Source: Tribonema minus (Eukaryota; Sar; Xanthophyceae; Tribonematales; Tribonemataceae). From it: a DNA stretch of 64,000 nt. A program made the position numbers and the translations under genes. The notes beneath the pieces are model-generated. The model was given only the letters and a program-made list of their open reading frames with translations, had not been told where the DNA came from and searched no databases. The stretch's first letter is position 1; every line of letters begins with the position of its first letter. Shown one piece after another: positions 27,801-39,800 of this stretch. The DNA lies in the NCBI GenBank assembly GCA_017506865.1, contig JAFCMP010000073.1, positions 186,001-250,000 of the forward strand, written 5' to 3'.

Positions 27801-30800
27801 TTTGAAGTACGTGCTGCAGTCGCACACAAGCGTGAAGGCAGTGCTCAGCTGCATGACGGGGTATGGTTAGATTAGTTCTACTTACCGTAAACCTGGGTTG
27901 TTGACTGAAGTGTATCTAAGAAGTCTATGACATATGCTGATAATAATGTGTTTGCGACCCTCGCCCTTAAGCCAGGCTAGCAGTGCGCAGTACAAGGCTT
28001 TAAGCGCAAGTATTTGGAGCATTGGGGGGGGTGATGGCAGCAGTTCCTGAGGCAAACATAGCGGCTGTCGAGCGAACGGCAGGCTGCAATGGCTGCACTG
28101 CACTGCACTACAGCACGAGTATGATTGCTCAGTTAAAAAGCTACGCTGGCAGGGCACTACCGTTGCCAATGCATAGCAGTAGAGGAAGCAGAGGCGCTGG
28201 ATGCGGCTTGCGCGTGTGCGAAAAGAGAAGTGACATGGTGGCGAAAGAGAGGCAGGGGCATAACCTTCCCCAGAACTCTACAGAACCTGCCAGAACTTGC
28301 AAAGAAACGTCCAAGGGCAACCGGTGAAGGTTCCAAGGGCAACCTTTGACGGTTCCAGAATACTTCCCAATGTACCAGGAATGCATAATATTCCAACTTT
28401 CAGCAATGCTATATGTGGATACGGACGATGACAGGAAGCCCCTGCAACCGAGGTGCCAGGGTGTGCGGAGCGCTGCTGACATGATTGTACTTCAATGAAT
28501 CGCTTCTTGTACTTGAAGCATCCTTGTTTTGCTTTGAGATTTGAAGTCCGTCATGCACCACAATGACTACGTCCTGAGTGTTCACTGTCTATTCTAACCT
28601 CAACCCTAACAGTGCTCAAAACCCTATATCACGTCCGTGTGATGCACAATGGCAATTCCGGCATCAACAGGGTTGCAGCAGCCTTACCCACCACGCTAAA
28701 CACAAACCTGAATCTACATAGCTTATACACTACCCCCAAACCTGCCAATCACCCCGGCAAAGCAATACCCGCGTTGCCTTGTGCCAGTATGCTGCAAGAT
28801 GGTGATAGCGATATTGATTAGAAAAAAGACTCGTGGCGTTCCCACCCTGATGCTTACCCTACATCTAGCTCCAACCTGCCCACCCCAACCCAATCCCTGC
28901 TTGTGATCGTGACCATACATATCCATACCTGCATTGTCCCCATACCCGCATGATGCATGATAGTGATAGCTGCGTCAACGGGGTCACGGCACACCGACAC
29001 CTGCAACAATGTTGACACAGGAAACGTTGCGTGAGCAATATGCAGCCACTGCTTTTTTCATGAACTGTCCACCCGTATCAGTGCTGCACTCAATTTGGCA
29101 TGACCATCAACTGCATCAAATGAGGAAAGCGAACTGTGCTGCCCCGACAGTACACCATGTACGATAGCACACGGCAACTGCTGCTGGAAGTAGCAGCATG
29201 TTATGCGCAGATTCAGAATGGCAATCGGCGCTCAGTGCTGCTCTTGCTACATGGCGGCTTGGCGTGATGAGTGACGAACCAGGCATAACAATGTTAGAGG
29301 TCGGCAGGCGCAACAACTGCCTGTGGCCAGACGGTGTTGAGCACTGACTATCACCCTTACCCTAACCCTAGCCCTGACCCTAATGCCAGCCTTCTGCCTC
29401 GACCACTGTGTTTGCAGCACTGTCAAGGAAGGAAAAATATCGCTGCAATGCATCATGAGAGACCCTCAAGAGAGGGCCATCCTCTTGTTTGCGTTTCGAA
29501 CAATTTTCTGTGCTTCAGCCTGCCAATCGCGCAAATCACAATGAGCACATGGGTTTGCTGCACTGACCAGCAACGCTGGCCGCCGCATTATTGGCTCACA
29601 GGCTCCTGATCTCCCTGTTCACGTAAAGGTCCACATGCAACCAGCATTCTTGCAGCTCAGGCTGCGGTCTTACCTTGCAAAAGCCATCAATTTTCTCATC
29701 CTTGAGGTGGAGAGAGAGGACCCCCTGGGCCTGGGCTGCGCGCGCCGATTCCTGCAAAGCGCAGGCAGGCCGAGAGAGGCCAATCAACGATTACTTCTAT
29801 ACTCATTATTACTGTGGTATTATATGCATCACCTGAGAATGTTAATAAACAAATATGACTGTGCAAATGCGATGCTGATTACCACATGAGAGAAAGTGAT
29901 GCTTGTCGCAGCGCTCAAGCCACGGCAGCAAGAGTGTGGCAGGGTATCGTAAGCCCTTAACCTGACTCTAAACCTAAGCCTAATTCTAGCCCTAATCCTA
30001 ACTCTAACCCTAGCCCTAAGGGAGCATTGTGATTTATGCCTTTGCGAAGGATCATCATCGCCTGGGCATCATCGAATGCCGTTGTAAACTGCTGCTGATT
30101 AACATTGCGATGTCATCTTCACAAGCTCAAATGAACGCTGACCTAACCCTCATATGCTGATGCCGACAGAAACAGGTCTCATGAGAGAGATGCATTTGTT
30201 GGCGTCCCGCTTATGGAGCATTGCTGCCACTACCCCTACGCTTTCTACATAGTCTGAAACGCAGGAGACCACATGCATCTAGACACAAGACCACATGCAT
30301 CTAGACACAATTGAATCTCATGACATACACCGGCACCTCTGTAAATTTCTTGCTTCTGTACTGATGACACTTAGGGTTAGGGTTAAAACTGATCGCGACC
30401 GCACCACGTACCACACTTGCGTGTGATCCCCCTTTGAAGCGCTGCCGCCGTGAGCAGCCCCCTTCCCCTTCTTCATACATGCATACCCTCCCAGAGTAAA
30501 ACGTCATACTTCGAAGTGCATGCATACCCCGTATGCGATCCCTCTTGATGAGCGCTGCCGTCAGGAGCACCCCCGCCTCCCCCTTCTTCTACCTGCACCC
30601 CATCCACACAACAAGCACCATACATGCCTACCTGCATGTGATCCCCCTCGATGAGCGCTGCTGCCATGAGCAGCCCCCTCCCCTTCTTCAGCTGCGCCGC
30701 CAGCGCGAGCAGCTCTGGCACAGAGGGATTGCCCCCATCATCAATGTTGCATAGCACCAGAACAGCCCTCTCTCCCTTCTTCATACCTGCATGTCCCCCC

Positions 30801-33800
30801 CCTACAGTAAACGTCATACATACATACCTGCATGTAAAGCCCCTTGATGAGCGCTGCTGCCATAAGCAGCCCCCTCCCCTTCTTCATACCGGCATCCCCC
30901 CCTACAATACGCTTATACATACATACCTGCATGTGGTCCCCCTTGATGAGCGCTGCTGCCATGAGCAGCCCCCTCCCCTTCTTCATCTGTGCTGCCAGCG
31001 CGAGCAGCTCTGGCACAGTAGGATTGCCCCCATCGTCAATGTTGCATAGCACCAGAATCTGTGGTCGCCAGTTCTTGGCGTGCATGGTCTGGTGGCCTTT
31101 CAGGGAGAGCAGCATGTCTCGGGCCACCTGGCAGTTACGGCAGTTACGACAGTTACAGTTGCACGCGTTAACAAGCCGGGTCGTCAAAGGGGCATGTAAC
31201 AAAGTGAAATGGCTTGTGAGACGCACCAATTGGTACTCGGAGCACATATGTTATGTTGCACATCTTATGTTATTGCGGCATTGTGCAGTGCTCACTCAGT
31301 GTATGTTTTCAGATGACTTCAGTCATAGCTGGAATCTGAAGCCGGTGGAGCTGTCCCCTATGGGCTCTCAAAGTACAGCCCCACTATAAACGGAGTGCTT
31401 TGTGTAGAATCCTGAAGCTGGGTACTTGTGGGCCCAAGCGAAGCTGGGTGTCCCGTCTGCTCCCAAGGTTTCGCAGGAGCCTAGTCCGCTTTGCGCCCTA
31501 AGAGCTGCGACACTGGTGCTGAAGCTGGTACTCACTTGAAGTGACTTTCTGACAGATTATACATACCTGGTATCTGAAGCCCGTGAGGCTGTCTCCCCAG
31601 TCGCGTGTCGCGTTCTGGTACTTGATGTAGAACAGCAGCGCAAAGGCCATTATGCTGGACAGCACCGCCGCCTGTGGTTGCGGGAAACAGACGCGTCAGC
31701 GAGCAGCACGCTTCAACAGCATGTGACAGCGCTCATGCGGCAACGCGCCGATGTCAACAGCACCGCCGCTTGCGTGTGCTCGCAAGAAACAGATGCATCG
31801 GTGGTCAGCACGCTTCAGCAGCATGTCACAGCGCGCTCATACAGCGACACGCTAACATCAACAGCAGCGGCGCCTGCCGGTACTTGCAACAACGAGATGC
31901 GTCGGCGATTAGCAAGCTTCAGCAGCATGTGACAGCGCTCATGCAGCAACATGACGAAGTTGACAGCGTCGTCGCCTGCCTGTTCTCGCAAGAACGAATT
32001 GCATCGGTGATCAGCATACTTCAGCAGCGTGTGACAGCGCTCATACAGCGACTCGCAGACACCGACAGCAGCGCCGCCTGCCCGTACTTGCAAGCAACAG
32101 ATGCCGTGGTGGTCAGCACGCTTCAATGGCATCAGACAATGCTCAGCTGCCACTGCAGCTTGTGCTCACAGGCATGGTGTGGCAGTGATCAGCGCGCTTC
32201 GGCAGCATGTAACGGCACTTGGAAACAAGCACCGGAGTGGGTATCGTATCACCGCAACCAGTGCCGGTTACAACATGCGCATCAACAAGCGGCGGTTGTA
32301 GGGCACAATTGATTTACAGCTTATATGGGACAGGGCTGAGGGGTTAGGGTTAGGGTAGGGCTGACCCTAACCCTTTGATGGTGAGGCCAGCAGCACGACT
32401 GTAGTGTCATTGGCACGGTGGCAGGGCAGGCAGGCAGGTACTTTGAAGTGTGTACGTACGTTGAATGCTCATGTTCTCAGTATCAATGGTAGTGGGCTCA
32501 TGGCTTCTGCCAGCTGATTATGATCATCACCAGCATGCACATGACCACACACGGCTACCTTTATGCAGCATCTACTTTGCCAGTGACGCTCGCTCACCTG
32601 TCAGCTGATGATGAGCATCAGCAGCATGAACATGATCACCCCGCCAGCGCCGTCCCCCCAGCTGCTCTGGTACTTGCATCATTTTCAAGTACAACTTCAA
32701 CAGTGACGCTCGCTCACCTGCCAGCTGATGATGAGCATCAGCAGCATACACATGACCACACCCGCCAGCGCCGTCCCCCACTATATAGGTACTTGCAGCA
32801 TCTACAAGTACAAATTCAACAGTGACGCTCGCTCACCTGCCAGCTGATGATGAGCATCAGCAGCATACACATCACCACTCCCGCGAGCGCCGTCCCCCAG
32901 CTGTAGTAGCGCCACTGCGGCCGAAACCCCGGGCTCTTGAGCACGCACAGCACATAGCAGCTGAGATTGACGCTCCCGTACATGAGGAGATACGCCATGG
33001 ATATCGGCGCGGCAATGTAGTCCAAGTTGCCGGCCAGGCACGGGACCGTCGCGATGAAGCCCGTGAGGGCGATGGCGCGCGCCGCGCTGCCGCCCGGGCC
33101 GTCCGCCACTCGCGCCAGAAACTGCGTAGAGGGCAACGACAGATGAGTGGCATGTCAACTTCAAATCTTTAACTTGAAGTCGCGATGAAGCCCGTGAGCG
33201 CGATGGCGCGCGCGCTGCCGCCCGGGGCGTCCGCCACACGCGTCAGAAACTGCGCAGGGGCAATGCCGTATGTCAACTTCAATTTCTGGTTTGTCAAACA
33301 TGAAGTTGAGATTGCGCTTCAGACCAATGATGTCGAGGATCGCACCGCGGTACTCATGGTGCGCGCGCCGCTGCCGCCTGGGGCGTCCGCCACGCACGCC
33401 AGAAACTGCGCAGGGGGCAACGATGGATGCGCCACACGGTTATTGATGGAAGGCATTCAATTTGACGACTCGCCACACCTTGTCACCTACAGCTCGACGA
33501 CCTTTTGATTTGTCCTCAGTAATTTAGCGTGTGAGTAAGCAGGCAGCATCTTATGTTAAACACTGAAAGCTGCACGCAGCGCCATCTTTAACAACTGTGT
33601 GCCCCAATAGCACGCCCCGTCGCTTCTTCCGACTTCGCTGCAACAGTTCGCTGCACCAGTGCCTACCCCCAAGCAATTCTCGTTGCATCCCTGCCTACCC
33701 CCAAGCAATTCTCGTTGCATCCCTCCATGGTGTAAGAAGCTCAGTTCACTCTTGCCCCAGTTTCAACGGCGACTTGCCGGAATGGTGCCGTCGTTAGCGA

Positions 33801-36800
33801 TCGCGGTCAGCAGATTGGACGCCCCGATGATGCACTGTATGGCCGCCCCCAGGCTCGCCGCCACGATGCCTATGCCAACCAGCGCAGGGGTGGGCCACGC
33901 GATGCGCATCGCAATGAGCTTGTCCGAGAGCAGCGCGTTGTAGCCCATGGTGCAGCCGAAGAGCCACACAAACATGAGGTACACGGATGTGGTGGCGGCG
34001 ATGGCGGCCAGGGTGCCCTGCGCGCAGAGGCGATGAGGGGGGTGCGTGTCAGTGCTCTGTTGGGGCTGCACTAGTGCTGGGCAACCAGTCATGGGTCATG
34101 TCTCCAGTCAGAATGCCATTCACGCTCTGTTTCATGTTACACCAGAAAAGAAGACCATGAGCTGGGGGAGTGTGCAACCTCCGAAGTAAATGGAGTTTGG
34201 CTATCTTTCACATGAACCAACAGACATGTTGAGTATGTGAGTATTGAGACAGCGTATGTTGCGTATGGCTGCCACATGGGAGCCGGCCTGCGCGATGCAT
34301 GCTTCCTTTCGGGATGCCTGAGTGTACGTCGAAGTGTACATTTTGAGGCATAGTCAGTAGTCTATCTGCCCCCCTAGAACTCTGACACTTGTGGTGTTGT
34401 ACTGCCCAGCATTTGTTTTCTGTGCTTGTACGCCAAATTCAATGGACTCAGAAGAAGGTCAGGGTTTGCTACACCTGACCCTTATCATAACCGTCATCAC
34501 AACCCTAACCCCAACATTGCCCCCAAATGAGGGGGTGCCCTGCATTCAGAGCGACGCGAGGCAACATGTGCTCATGTATGAGAACACTGTATGAGAACAC
34601 TGCAGGGTTTGGTGTCCATGTCAGAGTAGCGAAGCTGAGAAATATTGCGGTTGCTTCCAGCACGGCCAAGATACCCAGGTATCTACTTCCTGCACTCAGA
34701 GAGGGGGGGAGATTGCGAGGGGTGGGGGCAGCATACTGTGGCGGCCACTTGCTCTCTGTTGAATGACACAACCCGAAGCCAACTACAGCCAGCCAGACAA
34801 CACTGGAGCGCGTTTTCTAAAGTCAGTCACACAGGACTATACTCTTGTGGGCGCAGGCTCCGATGGTTAGGGTTAAGGTTGGGGTTAGGGTTAGGTATAC
34901 CTATACCCTAGGGTTGGAATTGGGGTTAGGTCAGACCTAGTCAATGGTGGATGCAACTGCTTTGGCGGAGTCCGTGACCTTCATGTAAAATGCTGGAATG
35001 TCATGTAAAATGCTGGAATGTCATGTAAAATGCTGGAATGTCGACTCACAAGGCGCCTGCGCAACAGTGCAGGTGTTCTTCATTGGCACTGCGTTGCTCT
35101 GGTGCAGGGCTCATGCAGACGTGCGTATAGCTGTAAGCGATGAGCATAAGAGCCGTGGTCAGGCGGGGTAGGGGGTTGAAGTAGGGTTTGAAGTACATAG
35201 CGCATGTGTTGAACGTTTGACACAGCACGTGTGTACACGAGTTGCATACTTGTATTTGTTTTTAATAGGGTTTCCGCCCCTCAAGCGGAAGTAAATAAGA
35301 AATCACTCATCTGAGCGCTGCTGCAGCCTGTTTCCTTGCCGTTACTATTGCATTGTGCTGCTCAACCAGGAGCCGTTGCGGCGTCAAGCAGTGAGCACAA
35401 GAGCTGCAGTCAGAGTTAGGACAAGCGTCTGAACTGTAGTAGGGGTAGGGTTAGGTTTAGGGCTAGGTCATCGGAGCGCTGCGATAGGATTAGGGTTAGG
35501 GCCAGGTAACGCATTGGAGCGCGTTAGGGTTTTAGGGTTAGGTCTAGGCCATCGGAGCGCTGCGTTAGGGTTACGGTTAGGCCTAGGTAACGCATCGGAG
35601 CGCTGCTGCATGCTTTAGCTCACCTTGGGTATGCTTTTGCTGGGGTTCTCCAGCACCGCGCTGCGGTTGGACCCCGCCATGATGCCCGTCGCGCTGCGCG
35701 CAGGTGGACAAAGTGATGTGTGGAGTGTCACATGTTGACCTAAGACATGCTGTGAACTTCAAGAATTGATGCGTGGAGCGTCACCTGTTGAGCTGCGGCT
35801 TGTGGCGAACTTCAGGATGTGGTCGGCTGCATCAGGGTCAGGGATCCTGCTGCTCATTGCGACCATTGGCAGTTCTCGCGGGCCGCCAGAGCACTACCTT
35901 GTTGCAGGATGCTGTTGAAGTATGTGCAGCTGCTTGTGGCTAGGTTGGCATGGCGTGATTGAGATGGCAGAAATTGCGCCGTGGGCATGGCGCAGCACAA
36001 TGAAACACTGCAGCATTGGTGTGCGCATGCCTCCAGGTGTGTATGTATGTTGCAATAGCCATAATAATGATACCATAATAATGATGATAGGGGTCATAGC
36101 TCATAAGCGTGACAGGCTTGGGCACCTTTGCTTCTTGTACAGCGTCAATGAGCCAGCTACACCACTCATTAAGCGGTGCGGGCATAGGTTTCCGCTAGGG
36201 GCGGCAGTCAGGGTCAGATTCGGAATGGGGCTAGGGTTGCCAAGGTGGCAAATGCTGAAGGCATGTTTCAAAGCAACTAAACTCGGCGTACACATGGCAA
36301 TGTGTATGCGTCATACATGCATACCAGACGCGCATGTACCCTTCGGGCTGTCAAGTTACGGGAGGAGCCGCCAGATGCCCGTGCTGATGTCAGAACCAAT
36401 AGATTGGCAGGCACAGTAGACGCGGCCAAATGCCCAGCCTACCAAGCAGTTAAGTCTGGATCAGTATAGTCTGAAGTTTCTGTTGCTCAGAGCTAGCATA
36501 GGGCATGGGGTGGCAGTGTACAGACAGGCAGACATACACTTGCCTGGGGAAGAAGAGCGCAATCAGGGAGTAGAAGGTGGGCGTGACGCCGGTATCTGTT
36601 GCACACATCACATGCACAGCAGCGGCGATGCAGTAAAGGACATTAGCCCTATCCTAACCCTCACCCTGATCTGACACTACCCCAACCTGAAACCAACCTA
36701 ATCTCAATAGCAAAGAAACACGTCACTAGAATCTGTGTCTCTGGCACACATCAGTGCAATAGCAGCGCAGTGACACACATAAGATCATGTGTCTGCGGCG

Positions 36801-39800
36801 CACACCGCCGCAGCAGCAATGCAGTGATGCGCATTAGAATCTGTGTTGCTGACGCACACCATAGCAGCAGCAGCGCAGTGAAGGACAGCGGAGAATGTCA
36901 CCATTGTCGCATCAAAATCAGACTTGGTGGCTTCGGCACACACCGTCATAGCAGCAATGCTGTGAAGTGCCTCTGCTTGCTTGATAACAGTTTGAGAGTG
37001 CCCTTCTTGAGTAAACGACGACAACACTCACTGAATTCTCCCAGTTTGTCGGCCAACTACTGCAGTCTAAGTCGTCTGAAAATAGGCAGGCTTGTCTCTC
37101 AAACCTGTTGGCTGACTACTGTAGGCTATGCTTTCTGACACTAGGCAGGCTTATCTCACTCACCGGTATGATGGTGAGCCTTTCTGAACGAAAAGATGAC
37201 ACGATTTACTACATTCTTCCACCTTGATTACCCTCTACTGCAGTCTATGGTGGACTTGTCTCTTTAAAGCAGCATCGCTCAGCTCACTCACCAGGGTCGT
37301 CCAGGTTGCGCAAGTTGTCAAAGCAGCAATGCAGTGAATTGCCTCCGCTGGCTTGATAACGTTTTTGTCAGTGAGTTCCCTTTCTTGAGTAAACGACGTC
37401 AATACTCACTGAATTCTCCCAACTTGTGGCAAACTACTCCATAATTTCCAAAAGAAGGTGGACATGTTTTGTGAAAGCAGCATCGCTCAGCTCACTCACC
37501 GGGGTCCTCCAGGTACCGTGGCAGCCAGTTGTCGAAGGGTACCCTGTCATCAGCGCTCAACCGCCCGTCGTACGCCCCGAAGGCAAACAGCAAGAGGCCT
37601 ATAGTGACGGAGGTGAGCGAGAATACCACTAGCCAGAGGCACAGCGCGGCGCCCGCGTTGACGTACTTGATGCCGACGTAGACCATGGACGTCATCAGTG
37701 CCATGAGGAACAGGGACAGCACTGAGGGGAGGGGGCAAGGGGGGGGGCAAAGGGGGCAGGTATCAGATACCTCAACTTGAAGTTGAATGAACGTCATCAG
37801 CGCCAGATACTCCAACTTGAAGTTGAATGAACGTCATCTACGCCATGAGGAACAGGGACAGCCTTGAGGGGGGGGGGGGGGGGGGGGGGGAACAGGGGGG
37901 GCAAGGCGGGCGCGAGGGAAAAACAGGGGCAGGTATCAAGTACCTCTCAAGTACCACTCTATTGTGAAGGTCATCAGCACCATGAGAAACAGGGACAGCA
38001 CTGAGGGGAGGGGGGGGGGAGGGGGGCAAGGCGGAGCAGAAAGGGGGCAGGTATCATATACTGCAATTTGGAGTTCGTAGGCAGATGATTGTAACCATCA
38101 CTAGGAGAGGGACGACACACAGCAGGAGGGGCGTGTGGAGGTGACGGTAAAGCAGGGGGCAGGAACCAGGTACCTCACAAGTACCCTTTTTCATGAAGGA
38201 ACAACGCTGCAGAGGGATTGACCATTGCACATTGAAGTGCAACACATCGTGGTTGGGTGCGCGTATTAACAATGCCACTAGAGAAATTGCCACGATGTGT
38301 GATGCATGCCTTGTGACCCCTTTGCAAGACACTGACCCCAGTGTCAACTTGAGAGTGCATTGTATCAGAACTTCAAGTGCTACAGGCACATGTAGAAGAG
38401 GCCTTGGCTCACAATGCTGTCCGTAGCATTGGCTGTGCACATGCATATGCACGCCCCAGGAGCCGCTTGTCATAGGGCAGTCAGTCAGTTATTAGACACG
38501 CCTGTGACGCTGGGAATTGCTGCCCTTGGGCAATTGGCCACATACTACACACATTGTGGCAGACACAAAAAAAACAAAACCTGTGACATGTGCAGCTTGC
38601 ATGAATGCGCCATGCCTTGCGCACGCACACTGTTGAAGTATCCGCGCACAAATGCACACAAACGCACTCTGCTGCGCTCATGTTGCTGCCTGTAGTACGG
38701 GATCGTGACAGTCCCTCGTGCAACTTTGAGTGACTCACACAAGGACTCTGCTCACATTGACTCTACTCACATTGCTGCCTGTAGTACGGGTCATGCACTC
38801 CCTCGAGCCGGAGCGGGCCGCAGATCACCTCCACCGCGCCCAGCACATAGAGGGATGCGGCCATCGTGGTGCCCAGATAGAAGAGGGTCCCTATGGCGCC
38901 CCCAAGTTCAAGCCCTAGGTTCCTGCTGATGATGAAGTAGGGCCCGCCCGCTTGGACCGCGCCGTTGGTGGCGATCGCGCTCATGCTGTGGGACGATATT
39001 ATAATAGGGAGATAGGTCAAGACTTACTTTGTGTTTGGCTTCATCGCAATGCTGAATGAGTCACAAGTCCCTCTAGCGGACTGCATGAGCCATCAGTATG
39101 TTTGTACAAGTTGCCGTCGGTGGCAATTGCCCTCATTCTGCAGGATGGTGAACAGATCACTACAATTACTGACACAACTGCAAGAGAAGGTTGGTGTCCA
39201 CGCTCTCAGGACGCAGTGCAGTCTAGGCTGGTATGAGATTTGAAAGACGGGAGCACATTGGGTGTTCAGCCTCCGTCTTTGACATACACAAGTCCATGGG
39301 AACAACGGTGTCCGCTTGATACCCATGCAGAACAATTGACTACACGTCGAGAAGGCACAGGCCGCTAGTGATTGAGCGCGTGGTCGCTGACCTCCGCCGC
39401 ACCGGCGCGCCAACAGGTACATTTCTGCTCCTGGCTACATGCACTTACCCTAATCATATGTGAGCAAACATGGCCTCCACATAGCTGACGCAGTAACTGA
39501 AAGAGCGCCATATGTGTACATACCATTAGGTGTTGGCGGTCACACTGCTCTTCTCACGATTGCCCCCCGAACCTCGCCCCCCCTCCCCCCCCTCCCCAGT
39601 ATACATTGTGTGCAGCCTAGAATCAGCGTGTGCATTGACATTTTCTAGCTGTGATCACTGCCAGCTGCGCAACGACCACCCGCCAAGCAACACTCCATGC
39701 CTACCCCTTCTGCGCTACGTACCTGAGAGTGGCGAGCACTGACACTGTTTGCCGCCAACAGGCTCCATGACTACCCCTCCTGCGCATACCTACCTGAGAG

